Positions 19,777 to 30,466 of a stretch of 64,000 nt of DNA are shown in pieces; within the stretch, counting starts at the first letter, position 1; every line of letters begins with the position of its first letter. The notes below the pieces were generated by a model that saw only the letters and a list, made by a program, of their open reading frames with translations, was not told the DNA's origin and ran no database searches. The position numbers and the translations under genes are program-made. The DNA is taken from NCBI RefSeq assembly GCF_052324685.1, contig NW_027506901.1, positions 1,156,001 through 1,220,000 of the forward strand. Reading direction: 5' to 3'. This DNA is from Brachyhypopomus gauderio. Lineage: Eukaryota > Chordata > Actinopteri > Gymnotiformes > Hypopomidae.

Positions 19777-19858
19777 TCTGCAATGGCCGAGAGGTTAAGG
19801 CGTTGGACTTGAAATCCAATGGGGTTTCCCCGCGCAGGTTCGACTCCTGCTTGCAGCG
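19777..19858 (+). tRNA. tRNA-Ser-TGA: tRNA-Ser(TGA), monomer 30
   Basis: U1-C72 mismatch; otherwise consensus. Confidence 0.88.
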
Positions 19859-20041
19859 TAGAGAAGAAAATGTTGTATCCCTTTTTGGATGTGTGGTAAA
19901 ATAGAGTCTACTCTCCTCATGGTTGCCAGTTTTTAATATGCTTCTCATGCCATTTGTAAATTTGTGCTGTCAAACTGTAGCAGTCCAGTGGAAAGACTGT
20001 CTGGTCACTGGTTTCTCTGCCTTGTGCTTAAAAAGAAAGAA

Positions 20042-20113
20042 CTCCCCGTCGGGGAACCGAACCCCGGTCTTCCGCGTGACAGGCGGAGATACTATCCACT
20101 ATACTAACGAGGA
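20042..20113 (-). tRNA. tRNA-Asp-GTC: tRNA-Asp(GTC), monomer 30
   Basis: A58G, with the gcaggg flank mark. Confidence 0.83.
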
Positions 20114-20438
20114 CGTATGTCTTATCATGCAGGGATGCTGAGTGAGGTGACTTGCACCTGTACCCTTGATTTTGAAAGTTGCATAAAAAAGATCTGCAAT
20201 CAATAGATCAAACGCCACATCTCACTTTTGATTCACAGAATGCCACGCTTTTGAACACCTGATCACCTGGAGTTGATACCAGCTTGAAGTTAACAGTGAG
20301 TAGACTCTTATGGAGATTCATGTATTTGAATTTACTTCTTAAGCCATTGGCAACTCAGAATCAATGACATCTGTGCACTCCTCCTTGAGCTTGAGGAAGT
20401 CAAAGGAATTGATCTCGATTCTACTCCTACACATTTGG

Positions 20439-20520
20439 GCTGCAATGGCCGAGAGGTTAAGGCGTTGGACTCGAAATCCAATGGGGTTTCCCCGCGCAGG
20501 TTCGACTCCTGCTTGCAGCG
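20439..20520 (+). tRNA. tRNA-Ser-CGA: tRNA-Ser(CGA), monomer 31
   Basis: Consensus body. Confidence 0.95.
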
Positions 20521-20703
20521 TAGAGAAGAAAATGTTGTATCCCTTTTTGGATGTGTGGTAAAATAGAGTCTACTCTCCTCATGCTTGCCAGTTTTGAATA
20601 TGCTTCTCATGCCATTTGTAAATTTGTGCTGTCAAACTGTAGCAGTCCAGTGGAAAGACTGTCTGGTCACTGGTTTCTCTGCCTTGTGCTTAAAAAGAAA
20701 GAA

Positions 20704-20775
20704 CTCCGCGTCGGGGAAGCGAACCCCGGTCTTCCGCGTGACAGGCGGAGATACTATCCACTATACTAACGAGGA
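20704..20775 (-). tRNA. tRNA-Asp-GTC: tRNA-Asp(GTC), monomer 31
   Basis: U4-C69 mismatch plus A58C, the only copy with C at 58; a private change within the higher-order repeat. Confidence 0.8.
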
Positions 20776-21100
20776 CGTATGTCTTATCATGCAGTGATGC
20801 TGAGTGAGGTGACTTGCACCTGTACCCTTGATTTTGAAAGTTGCATAAGAAAGATCTGCAATCAATAGATCAAACGCCACATCTCACTTTTGATTCACAG
20901 AATGCCACGCTTTTGAACACCTGATCACCTGGAGTTGATACCAGCTTGAAGTTAACAGTGAGTAGACTCTTATGGAGATTCATGTATTTGAATTTACTTC
21001 TTAAGCCATTGGCAACTCATAAGCAATCACATCTGTGCACTCCTCCTTGAGCTTGAGGAAGTCAAAGGAATTGATCTCGATTCTACTCCTACACATTTGG

Positions 21101-21182
21101 TCTGCAATGGCCGAGAGGTTAAGGCGTTGGACTTGAAATCCAATGGGGTTTCCCCGCGCAGGTTCGACTCCTGCTTGCAGCG
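21101..21182 (+). tRNA. tRNA-Ser-TGA: tRNA-Ser(TGA), monomer 32
   Basis: U1-C72 mismatch; otherwise consensus. Confidence 0.88.
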
Positions 21183-21365
21183 TAGAGAAGAAAATGTTGT
21201 ATCCCTTTTTGGATGTGTGGTAAAATAGAGTCTACTCTCCTCATGGTTGCCAGTTTTTAATATGCTTCTCATGCCATTTGTAAATTTGTGCTGTCAAACT
21301 GTAGCAGTCCAGTGGAAAGACTGTCTGGTCACTGGTTTCTCTGCCTTGTGCTTAAAAAGAAAGAA

Positions 21366-21437
21366 CTCCCCGTCGGGGAACCGAACCCCGGTCTTCCGCG
21401 TGACAGGCGGAGATACTATCCACTATACTAACGAGGA
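21366..21437 (-). tRNA. tRNA-Asp-GTC: tRNA-Asp(GTC), monomer 32
   Basis: A58G. Confidence 0.83.
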
Positions 21438-21762
21438 CGTATGTCTTATCATGCAGTGATGCTGAGTGAGGTGACTTGCACCTGTACCCTTGATTTTGAA
21501 AGTTGCATAAAAAAGATCTGCAATCAATAGATCAAACGCCACATCTCACTTTTGATTCACAGAATGCCACGCTTTTGAACACCTGATCACCTGGAGTTGA
21601 TACCAGCTTGAAGTTAACAGTGAGTAGACTCTTATGGAGATTCATGTATTTGAATTTACTTCTTAAGCCATTGGCAACTCAGAATCAATGACATCTGTGC
21701 ACTCCTCCTTGAGCTTGAGGAAGTCAAAGGAATTGATCTCGATTCTACTCCTACACATTTGG

Positions 21763-21844
21763 GCTGCAATGGCCGAGAGGTTAAGGCGTTGGACTCGAAA
21801 TCCAATGGGGTTTCCCCGCGCAGGTTCGACTCCTGCTTGCAGCG
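21763..21844 (+). tRNA. tRNA-Ser-CGA: tRNA-Ser(CGA), monomer 33
   Basis: Consensus body. Confidence 0.95.
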
Positions 21845-22027
21845 TAGAGAAGAAAATGTTGTATCCCTTTTTGGATGTGTGGTAAAATAGAGTCTACTCT
21901 CCTCATGCTTGCCAGTTTTGAATATGCTTCTCATGCCATTTGTAAATTTGTGCTGTCAAACTGTAGCAGTCCAGTGGAAAGACTGTCTGGTCACTGGTTT
22001 CTCTGCCTTGTGCTTAAAAAGAAAGAA

Positions 22028-22099
22028 CTCCGCGTCGGGGAATCGAACCCCGGTCTTCCGCGTGACAGGCGGAGATACTATCCACTATACTAACGAGGA
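22028..22099 (-). tRNA. tRNA-Asp-GTC: tRNA-Asp(GTC), monomer 33
   Basis: U4-C69 mismatch; last gene of the second 3954-bp repeat. Confidence 0.87.
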
Positions 22100-22424
22100 C
22101 GTATGTCTTATCATGCAGTGATGCTGAGTGAGGTGACTTGCACCTGTACCCTTGATTTTGAAAGTTGCATAAGAAAGATCTGCAATCAATAGATCAAACG
22201 CCACATCTCACTTTTGATTCACAGAATGCCACGCTTTTGAACACCTGATCACCTGGAGTTGATACCAGCTTGAAGTTAACAGTGAGTAGACTCTTATGGA
22301 GATTCATGTATTTGAATTTACTTCTTAAGCCATTGGCAACTCATAAGCAATCACATCTGTGCACTCCTCCTTGAGCTTGAGGAAGTCAAAGGAATTGATC
22401 TCGATTCTACTCCTACACATTTGG

Positions 22425-22506
22425 TCTGCAATGGCCGAGAGGTTAAGGCGTTGGACTTGAAATCCAATGGGGTTTCCCCGCGCAGGTTCGACTCCTGCTT
22501 GCAGTG
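22425..22506 (+). tRNA. tRNA-Ser-TGA: tRNA-Ser(TGA), monomer 34
   Basis: U1-U72; counterpart of monomers 22 and 28. Confidence 0.85.
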
Positions 22507-22689
22507 TAGAGAAGAAAATGTTGTATCCCTTTTTGGATGTGTGGTAAAATAGAGTCTACTCTCCTCATGGTTGCCAGTTTTTAATATGCTTCTCATGCCA
22601 TTTGTAAATTTGTGCTGTCAAACTGTAGCAGTCCAGTGGAAAGACTGTCTGGTCACTGGTTTCTCTGCCTTGTGCTTAAAAAGAAAGAA

Positions 22690-22743
22690 CTCCCCGGTCT
22701 TCCGCGTGACAGGCAGAGATACTATCCACTATACTAACGAGGA
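22690..22743 (-). pseudogene. tRNA-Asp-GTC: tRNA-Asp pseudogene, monomer 34 (18-bp deletion)
   Basis: T arm and B box absent; fourth and last copy of this allele in the window. Confidence 0.92.
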
Positions 22744-23068
22744 CGTATGTCTTATCATGCAGTGATGCTGAGTGAGGTGACTTGCACCTGTACCCTTGAT
22801 TTTGAAAGTTGCATAAAAAAGATCTGCAATCAATAGATCAAACGCCACATCTCACTTTTGATTCACAGAATGCCACGCTTTTGAACACCTGATCACCTGG
22901 AGTTGATACCAGCTTGAAGTTAACAGTGAGTAGACTCTTATGGAGATTCATGTATTTGAATTTACTTCTTAAGCCATTGGCAACTCAGAATCAATGACAT
23001 CTGTGCACTCCTCCTTGAGCTTGAGGAAGTCAAAGGAATTGATCTCGATTCTACTCCTACACATTTGG

Positions 23069-23150
23069 GCTGCAATGGCCGAGAGGTTAAGGCGTTGGAC
23101 TCGAAATCCAATGGGGTTTCCCCGCGCAGGTTCGACTCCTGCTTGCAGCG
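23069..23150 (+). tRNA. tRNA-Ser-CGA: tRNA-Ser(CGA), monomer 35
   Basis: Consensus body. Confidence 0.95.
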
Positions 23151-23333
23151 TAGAGAAGAAAATGTTGTATCCCTTTTTGGATGTGTGGTAAAATAGAGTC
23201 TACTCTCCTCATGCTTGCCAGTTTTGAATATGCTTCTCATGCCATTTGTAAATTTGTGCTGTCAAACTGTAGCAGTCCAGTGGAAAGACTGTCTGGTCAC
23301 TGGTTTCTCTGCCTTGTGCTTAAAAAGAAAGAA

Positions 23334-23405
23334 CTCCCTGTCGGGGAATCGAACCCCGGTCTTCCGCGTGACAGGCGGAGATACTATCCACTATACTAAC
23401 GAGGA
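23334..23405 (-). tRNA. tRNA-Asp-GTC: tRNA-Asp(GTC), monomer 35
   Basis: C5-A68 mismatch. Confidence 0.87.
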
Positions 23406-23730
23406 CGTATGTCTTATCATGCAGTGATGCTGAGTGAGGTGACTTGCACCTGTACCCTTGATTTTGAAAGTTGCATAAGAAAGATCTGCAATCAATAGAT
23501 CAAACGCCACATCTCACTTTTGATTCACAGAATGCCACGCTTTTGAACACCTGATCACCTGGAGTTGATACCAGCTTGAAGTTAACAGTGAGTAGACTCT
23601 TATGGAGATTCATGTATTTGAATTTACTTCTTAAGCCATTGGCAACTCATAAGCAATCACATCTGTGCACTCCTCCTTGAGCTTGAGGAAGTCAAAGGAA
23701 TTGATCTCGATTCTACTCCTACACATTTGG

Positions 23731-23812
23731 TCTGCAATGGCCGAGAGGTTAAGGCGTTGGACTTGAAATCCAATGGGGTTTCCCCGCGCAGGTTCGACTC
23801 CTGCTTGCAGCG
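23731..23812 (+). tRNA. tRNA-Ser-TGA: tRNA-Ser(TGA), monomer 36
   Basis: U1-C72 mismatch; otherwise consensus. Confidence 0.88.
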
Positions 23813-23995
23813 TAGAGAAGAAAATGTTGTATCCCTTTTTGGATGTGTGGTAAAATAGAGTCTACTCTCCTCATGGTTGCCAGTTTTTAATATGCTTCTC
23901 ATGCCATTTGTAAATTTGTGCTGTCAAACTGTAGCAGTCCAGTGGAAAGACTGTCTGGTCACTGGTTTCTCTGCCTTGTGCTTAAAAAGAAAGAA

Positions 23996-24067
23996 CTCCC
24001 CGTCGGGGAACCGAACCACGGTCTTCCGCGTGACAGGCGGAGATACTATCCACTATACTAACGAGGA
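23996..24067 (-). tRNA. tRNA-Asp-GTC: tRNA-Asp(GTC), monomer 36
   Basis: A58G plus G51 to T, which opens a T-stem pair (private). gcaggg flank mark. Confidence 0.78.
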
Positions 24068-24392
24068 CGTATGTCTTATCATGCAGGGATGCTGAGTGAG
24101 GTGACTTGCACCTGTACCCTTGATTTTGAAAGTTGCATAAAAAAGATCTGCAATCAATAGATCAAACGCCACATCTCACTTTTGATTCACAGAATGCCAC
24201 GCTTTTGAACACCTGATCACCTGGAGTTGATACCAGCTTGAAGTTAACAGTGAGTAGACTCTTATGGAGATTCATGTATTTGAATTTACTTCTTAAGCCA
24301 TTGGCAACTCAGAATCAATGACATCTGTGCACTCCTCCTTGAGCTTGAGGAAGTCAAAGGAATTGATCTCGATTCTACTCCTACACATTTGG

Positions 24393-24474
24393 GCTGCAAT
24401 GGCCGAGAGGTTAAGGCGTTGGACTCGAAATCCAATGGGGTTTCCCCGCGCAGGTTCGACTCCTGCTTGCAGCG
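24393..24474 (+). tRNA. tRNA-Ser-CGA: tRNA-Ser(CGA), monomer 37
   Basis: Consensus body. Confidence 0.95.
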
Positions 24475-24657
24475 TAGAGAAGAAAATGTTGTATCCCTTT
24501 TTGGATGTGTGGTAAAATAGAGTCTACTCTCCTCATGCTTGCCAGTTTTGAATATGCTTCTCATGCCATTTGTAAATTTGTGCTGTCAAACTGTAGCAGT
24601 CCAGTGGAAAGACTGTCTGGTCACTGGTTTCTCTGCCTTGTGCTTAAAAAGAAAGAA

Positions 24658-24729
24658 CTCCGCGTCGGGGAATCGAACCCCGGTCTTCCGCGTGACAGGC
24701 GGAGATACTATCCACTATACTAACGAGGA
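24658..24729 (-). tRNA. tRNA-Asp-GTC: tRNA-Asp(GTC), monomer 37
   Basis: U4-C69 mismatch; the 3954-bp pattern stops here after four monomers of its third copy. Confidence 0.87.
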
Positions 24730-25054
24730 CGTATGTCTTATCATGCAGTGATGCTGAGTGAGGTGACTTGCACCTGTACCCTTGATTTTGAAAGTTGCAT
24801 AAGAAAGATCTGCAATCAATAGATCAAACGCCACATCTCACTTTTGATTCACAGAATGCCACGCTTTTGAACACCTGATCACCTGGAGTTGATACCAGCT
24901 TGAAGTTAACAGTGAGTAGACTCTTATGGAGATTCATGTATTTGAATTTACTTCTTAAGCCATTGGCAACTCATAAGCAATCACATCTGTGCACTCCTCC
25001 TTGAGCTTGAGGAAGTCAAAGGAATTGATCTCGATTCTACTCCTACACATTTGG

Positions 25055-25136
25055 TCTGCAATGGCCGAGAGGTTAAGGCGTTGGACTTGAAATCCAATGG
25101 GGTTTCCCCGCGCAGGTTCGACTCCTGCTTGCAGCG
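25055..25136 (+). tRNA. tRNA-Ser-TGA: tRNA-Ser(TGA), monomer 38
   Basis: U1-C72 mismatch; otherwise consensus. Confidence 0.88.
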
Positions 25137-25319
25137 TAGAGAAGAAAATGTTGTATCCCTTTTTGGATGTGTGGTAAAATAGAGTCTACTCTCCTCATGG
25201 TTGCCAGTTTTTAATATGCTTCTCATGCCATTTGTAAATTTGTGCTGTCAAACTGTAGCAGTCCAGTGGAAAGACTGTCTGGTCACTGGTTTCTCTGCCT
25301 TGTGCTTAAAAAGAAAGAA

Positions 25320-25367
25320 CTCCCCATCAGAGAATCGAACCCCGGTCTTCCGCATGACAGGCGGAGA
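25320..25367 (-). pseudogene. tRNA-Asp-GTC: tRNA-Asp pseudogene, monomer 38 (5' 24 nt deleted)
   Basis: A 52-bp deletion joins ggcggaga of the anticodon arm to gtgaggtgac of the upstream spacer, removing the 5' acceptor strand, the D arm and the A box. Additional catcagag changes damage the acceptor and T stems. The first of 13 copies of this deletion in the window. Confidence 0.93.
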
Positions 25368-25664
25368 GTGAGGTGACTTGCACCTGTACCCTTGATTTTG
25401 AAAGTCGCATAAAAAAGATCTGCAATCAATAGATCAAACGCCACATCTCAATTTTGATTCACAGAATGCCACGCTTTTGAACACCTGATCACCTGGAGTT
25501 GATACCAGCTGGAAGTTAACAGTGTGTAGACTCTTATGGAGATTCATGTATTTGAATTTACTTCTTAAGCCATTGGCAACTCAGAATCAATGACATATGT
25601 GCACTCCTCCTTGAGCTTGAGGAAGTCAAAGGAATTGATCTCGATTCTACTCCTACACATTTGG

Positions 25665-25746
25665 GCTGCAATGGCCGAGAGGTTAAGGCGTTGGACTCGA
25701 AATCCAATGGGGTTTCCCCGCACAGGTTCGACTCCTGCTTGCAGCG
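25665..25746 (+). tRNA. tRNA-Ser-CGA: tRNA-Ser(CGA), monomer 39
   Basis: G49 is A (ACAGG): A49-C65 mismatch at the base of the T stem. Confidence 0.89.
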
Positions 25747-25929
25747 TAGAGAAGAAAATGTTGTATCCCTTTTTGGATGTGTGGTAAAATAGAGTCTACT
25801 CTCCTCATGCTTGCCAGTTTTGAATATGCTTCTCATGCCATTTGTAAATTTGTGCTGTCAAACTGTAGCAGTCCAGTGGAAAGACTGTCTGGTCACTGGT
25901 TTCTCTGCCTTGTGCTTAAAAAGAAAGAA

Positions 25930-26001
25930 CTCCCCGTCGGGGAATCGGACCCCGGTCTTCCGCGTGACAGGCAGAGATACTATCCACTATACTAACGAGG
26001 A
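25930..26001 (-). tRNA. tRNA-Asp-GTC: tRNA-Asp(GTC), monomer 39
   Basis: T55 is C, changing the pseudouridine site and the B box, and C29 is T (U29-G41 wobble). Confidence 0.8.
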
Positions 26002-26326
26002 CGTATGTTTTATCATGCAGTGATGCTGAGTGAGGTGACTTGCACCTGTACCCTTGATTTTGAAAGTTGCATAAAAAAGATCTGCAATCAATAGATCAAA
26101 CGCCACATCTCACTTTTGATTCACAGAATGCCACGCTTTTGAACACCTGATCACCTGGAGTTGATACCAGCTTGAAGTTAACAGTGAGTAGACTCTTATG
26201 GAGATTCATGTATTTGAATTTACTTCTTAAGCCATTGGCAACTCAGAATCAATGACATCTGTGCACTCCTCCTTGAGCTAGAGGAAGTCAAAGGAATTGA
26301 TCTCGATTCTACTCCTACACATTTGG

Positions 26327-26408
26327 GCTGCAATGGCCGAGAGGTTAAGGCTTTGGACTCGAAATCCAATGGGGTTTCCCCGCGCAGGTTCGACTCCTGC
26401 TTGCAGCG
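26327..26408 (+). tRNA. tRNA-Ser-CGA: tRNA-Ser(CGA), monomer 40
   Basis: Base 26 is T rather than G; all stems are intact. Confidence 0.93.
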
Positions 26409-26591
26409 TAGAGAAGAAAATATCATATCCCTTTTTGGATGTGTGGTAAAATAGAGTCTACTCTCCTCATGCTTGCCAGTTTTGAATATGCTTCTCATGC
26501 CATTTGTAAATTTGTGCTGTCAAACTGTAGCAGTCCAGTGGAAAGACTGTCTGGTCACTGGTTTCTCTGCCTTGTGCTTAAAAAGAAAGAA

Positions 26592-26663
26592 CTCCCCGTC
26601 GGGGAATCGAACCCCGGTCTTCCGCGTGACAGGCGGAGATACTATCCACTATACTAACAAGGA
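26592..26663 (-). tRNA. tRNA-Asp-GTC: tRNA-Asp(GTC), monomer 40
   Basis: C5 is T: U5-G68 wobble in the acceptor stem. Confidence 0.92.
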
Positions 26664-26988
26664 CGTATGTCTTATCATGCAGTGATGCTGAGTGAGGTGA
26701 CTTGCACCTGTACCCTTGATTTTGAAAGTTGCATAAGAGAGATCTGCAATCAATAGATCAAACGCCACATCTCACTTTTGATTCACAGAATGCCACGCTT
26801 TTGAACACCTGATCACCTGGAGTTGATACCAGCTTGAAGTTAACAGTGAGTAGACTCTTATGGAGATTCATGTATTTGAATTTACTTCTTAAGCCATTGG
26901 CAACTCATAAGCAATCACATCTGTGCACTCCTCCTTGAGCTTGAGGAAGTCAAAGGAATTGATCTCGATTCTACTCCTACACATTTGG

Positions 26989-27070
26989 TCTGCAATGGCC
27001 GAGAGGTTAAGGCGTTGGACTTGAAATCCAATGGGGTTTCCCCGCGCAAGTTTGACTCCTGCTTGCAGCG
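26989..27070 (+). pseudogene. tRNA-Ser-TGA: tRNA-Ser(TGA), monomer 41, likely pseudogene
   Basis: G52 is A (A52-C62 mismatch) and C56 is T, so both the T arm and the B box (GAGTTTGACTCC-like) are damaged. U1-C72 as well. Confidence 0.78.
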
Positions 27071-27253
27071 TAGAGAAGAAAATGTTGTATCCCTTTTTGG
27101 ATGTGTGGTAAAATAGAGTCTACTCTCCTCATGGTTGCCAGTTTTTAATATGCTTCTCATGCCATTTGTAAATTTGTGCTGTCAAACTGTAGCAGTCCAG
27201 TGGAAAGACTATCTGGTCACTGGTTTCTCTGCCTTGTGCTTAAAAAGAAAGAA

Positions 27254-27301
27254 CTCCCCGTCGGAGAATCGAACCCCGGTCTTCCGCGTGACAGGCGGAG
27301 A
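27254..27301 (-). pseudogene. tRNA-Asp-GTC: tRNA-Asp pseudogene, monomer 41 (5' 24 nt deleted)
   Basis: Same 52-bp deletion as monomer 38 but with the cggaga form of the T stem (one base changed) instead of catcagag. Confidence 0.93.
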
Positions 27302-27585
27302 GTGAGGTGACTTGCACCTGTACCCTTGATTTTGAAAGTTGCATAAAAAAGATCTGCAATCAATAGATCAAACGCCACATCTCACTTTTGATTCACAGAA
27401 TGCCACGCTTTTGAACACCTGATCACCTGGAGTTGATACCAGCTGGAAGTTAACAGTGAGTAGACTCTTATGGAGATTCATGTATTTGAATTTACTTCTT
27501 AAGCCATTGGCAACTCATAAGCAATCACATCTGTGCACTCCGGAAGTCAAAGGAATTGATCTCGATTCTACTCCTACACATTTGG

Positions 27586-27667
27586 TCTGCAATGGCCGAG
27601 AGGTTAAGGCGTTGGACTTGAAATCCAATGGGGTTTCCCCGCGCAGGTTCGACTCCTGCTTGCAGCG
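27586..27667 (+). tRNA. tRNA-Ser-TGA: tRNA-Ser(TGA), monomer 42
   Basis: U1-C72 mismatch. A 13-bp deletion (tccttgagcttga) lies in the upstream spacer. Confidence 0.87.
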
Positions 27668-27850
27668 TAGAGAAGAAAATGTTGTATCCCTTTTTGGATG
27701 TGTGGTAAAATAGAGTCTACTCTCCTCATGGTTGCCAGTTTTTAATATGCTTCTCATGCCATTTGTAAATTTGTGCTGTCAAACTGTAGCAGTCCAGTGG
27801 AAAGACTGTCTGGTCACTGGTTTCTCTGCCTTGTGCTTAAAAAGAAAGAA

Positions 27851-27898
27851 CTCCCCGTCGGAGAATCGAACCCCGGTCTTCCGCGTGACAGGCGGAGA
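27851..27898 (-). pseudogene. tRNA-Asp-GTC: tRNA-Asp pseudogene, monomer 42 (5' 24 nt deleted)
   Basis: Truncated copy, cggaga form. Two truncated Asp genes in a row. Confidence 0.93.
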
Positions 27899-28195
27899 GT
27901 GAGGTGACTTGCACCTGTACCCTTGATTTTGAAAGTTGCATAAAAAAGATCTGCAATCAATAGATGAAACGCCACATCTCACTTTTGATTCACAGAATGC
28001 CACGCTTTTGAACACCTGATCACCTGGAGTTGATACCAGCTTGAAGTTAACAGTGAGTAGACTCTTATGGAGATTCATGTATTTGAATTTACTTCTTAAG
28101 CCATTGGCAACTCAGAATCAATGACATCTGTGCACTCCTCCTTGAGCTTGAGGAAGTCAAAGGAATTGATCTCGATTCTACTCCTACACATTTGG

Positions 28196-28277
28196 GCTGC
28201 AATGGCCGAGAGGTTAAGGCGTTGGACTCGAAATCCAATGGGGTTTCCCCGCGCAGGTTCGACTCCTGCTTGCAGCG
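28196..28277 (+). tRNA. tRNA-Ser-CGA: tRNA-Ser(CGA), monomer 43
   Basis: Consensus body. Confidence 0.95.
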
Positions 28278-28460
28278 TAGAGAAGAAAATGTTGTATCCC
28301 TTTTTGGATGTGTGGTAAAATAGAGTCTACTCTCCTCATGCTTGCCAGTTTTGAATATGCTTCTCATGCCATTTGTAAATTTGTGCTGTCAAACTGTAGC
28401 AGTCCAGTGGAAAGACTGTCTGGTCACTGGTTTCTCTGCCTTGTGCTTAAAAAGAAAGAA

Positions 28461-28532
28461 CTCCGCGTCGGGGAATCGAACACCGGTCTTCCGCGTGACA
28501 GGCGGAGATACTATCCACTATACTAACGAGGA
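28461..28532 (-). tRNA. tRNA-Asp-GTC: tRNA-Asp(GTC), monomer 43
   Basis: U4-C69 mismatch plus G52 to T in the T stem, opening a second pair. Confidence 0.8.
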
Positions 28533-28857
28533 CGTATGTCTTATCATGCAGTGATGCTGAGTGAGGTGACTTGCACCTGTACCCTTGATTTTGAAAGTTG
28601 CATAAGAAAGATCTGCAATCAATAGATCAAACGCCACATCTCACTTTTGATTCACAGAATGCCACGCTTTTGAACACCTGATCACCTGGAGTTGATACCA
28701 GCTTGAAGTTAACAGTGAGTAGACTCTTATGGAGATTCATGTATTTGAATTTACTTCTTAAGCCATTGGCAACTCATAAGCAATCACATCTGTGCACTCC
28801 TCCTTGAGCTTGAGGAAGTCAAAGGAATTGATCTCGATTCTACTCCTACACATTTGG

Positions 28858-28939
28858 ACTGCAATGGCCGAGAGGTTAAGGCGTTGGACTTGAAATCCAA
28901 TGGGGTTTCCCCGCGCAGGTTCGACTCCTGCTTGCAGCG
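28858..28939 (+). tRNA. tRNA-Ser-TGA: tRNA-Ser(TGA), monomer 44
   Basis: Base 1 is A instead of T or G, giving an A1-C72 mismatch. Shared only with monomer 45. Confidence 0.86.
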
Positions 28940-29122
28940 TAGAGAAGAAAATGTTGTATCCCTTTTTGGATGTGTGGTAAAATAGAGTCTACTCTCCTCA
29001 TGGTTGCCAGTTTTTAATATGCTTCTCATGCCATTTGTAAATTTGTGCTGTCAAACTGTAGCAGTCCAGTGGAAAGACTGTCTGGTCACTGGTTTCTCTG
29101 CCTTGTGCTTAAAAAGAAAGAA

Positions 29123-29194
29123 CTCCCCGTCGGGGAACCGAACCCCGGTCTTCCGCGTGACAGGCGGAGATACTATCCACTATACTAACGAGGA
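29123..29194 (-). tRNA. tRNA-Asp-GTC: tRNA-Asp(GTC), monomer 44
   Basis: A58G. Confidence 0.83.
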
Positions 29195-29519
29195 CGTATG
29201 TCTTATCATGCAGTGATGCTGAGTGAGGTGACTTGCACCTGTACCCTTGATTTTGAAAGTTGCATAAAAAAGATCTGCAATCAATAGATCAAACGCCACA
29301 TCTCACTTTTGATTCACAGAATGCCACGCTTTTGAACACCTGATCACCTGGAGTTGATACCAGCTGGAAGTTAACAGTGAGTAGACTCTTATGGAGATTC
29401 ATGTATTTGAATTTACTTCTTAAGCCATTGGCAACTCATAAGCAATCACATCTGTGCACTCCTCCTTGAGCTTGAGGAAGTCAAAGGAATTGATCTCGAT
29501 TCTACTCCTACACATTTGG

Positions 29520-29601
29520 ACTGCAATGGCCGAGAGGTTAAGGCGTTGGACTTGAAATCCAATGGGGTTTCCCTGCGCAGGTTCGACTCCTGCTTGCAGC
29601 G
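29520..29601 (+). tRNA. tRNA-Ser-TGA: tRNA-Ser(TGA), monomer 45
   Basis: A1-C72 mismatch; one variable-stem C is T (G-U pair). Confidence 0.86.
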
Positions 29602-29784
29602 TAGAGAAGAAAATGTTGTATCCCTTTTTGGATGTGTGGTAAAATAGAGTCTACTCTCCTCATGGTTGCCAGTTTTTAATATGCTTCTCATGCCATTTGT
29701 AAATTTGTGCTGTCAAACTGTAGCAGTCCAGTGGAAAGACTGTCTGGTCACTGGTTTCTCTGCCTTGTGCTTAAAAAGAAAGAA

Positions 29785-29832
29785 CTCCCCATCAGAGAAT
29801 CGAACCCCGGTCTTCCGCATGACAGGCGGAGA
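29785..29832 (-). pseudogene. tRNA-Asp-GTC: tRNA-Asp pseudogene, monomer 45 (5' 24 nt deleted)
   Basis: Truncated copy with the catcagag form, matching monomer 38. Confidence 0.93.
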
Positions 29833-30129
29833 GTGAGGTGACTTGCACCTGTACCCTTGATTTTGAAAGTTGCATAAAAAAGATCTGCAATCAATAGATC
29901 AAACGCCACATCTCACTTTTGATTCACAGAATGCCACGCTTTTGAACACCTGATCACCTGGAGTTGATACCAGCTGGAAGTTAACAGTGTGTAGACTCTT
30001 ATGGAGATTCATGTATTTGAATTTACTTCTTAAGCCATTGGCAACTCAGAATCAATGACATATGTGCACTCCTCCTTGAGCTTGAGGAAGTCAAAGGAAT
30101 TGATCTCGATTCTACTCCTACACATTTGG

Positions 30130-30211
30130 GCTGCAATGGCCGAGAGGTTAAGGCGTTGGACTCGAAATCCAATGGGGTTTCCCCGCACAGGTTCGACTCC
30201 TGCTTGCGGCG
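30130..30211 (+). tRNA. tRNA-Ser-CGA: tRNA-Ser(CGA), monomer 46
   Basis: A49-C65 mismatch as in monomer 39, and A70 is G, making a U3-G70 wobble. Confidence 0.87.
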
Positions 30212-30394
30212 TAGAGAAGAAAATGTTGTATCCCTTTTTGGATGTGTGGTAAAATAGAGTCTACTCTCCTCATGCTTGCCAGTTTTGAATATGCTTCTCA
30301 TGCCATTTGTAAATTTGTGCTGTCAAACTGTAGCAGTCCAGTGGAAAGACTGTCTGGTCACTGGTTTCTCTGCCTTGTGCTTAAAAAGAAAGAA

Positions 30395-30466
30395 CTCCCC
30401 GTCGGGGAATCGAACCCCGGTCTTCCGCGTGACAGGCGGAGATACTATCCACTATACTAACGAGGA
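30395..30466 (-). tRNA. tRNA-Asp-GTC: tRNA-Asp(GTC), monomer 46
   Basis: Consensus; lacks the T55C and C29T of its counterpart in monomer 39. Confidence 0.96.

Larger units (their letters stand above)
14192..24729. repeat. 6-monomer higher-order repeat of 3954 bp, 2.7 copies
   Basis: Copies are 14192-18145, 18146-22099 and 22100-24729 (four monomers only). The order in each is: TGA with 18-bp-deleted Asp; CGA with A68 Asp; TGA with A58G Asp followed by a private base change (gcaggg); CGA with C69 Asp; TGA with A58G Asp; CGA with C69 Asp. CGA and TGA alternate strictly. Confidence 0.93.
24730..27898. repeat. Duplicated 5-monomer block, copy 1 (3169 bp)
   Basis: Monomers 38-42 share private marks with monomers 45-49 at 29195-32363: the catcag change in the truncated Asp, a gtgtgtag spacer change, ACAGG in the next Ser T stem, T26, the caagtttg T arm, and the 13-bp spacer deletion. 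Confidence 0.9.

Noticed and set aside
30130-30211. G-U at 3-70 in a Ser gene as a possible alanine identity switch
   Set aside because: The pair is U3-G70, the reverse of the G3-U70 that alanyl-tRNA synthetase reads, and the long serine variable arm is intact.
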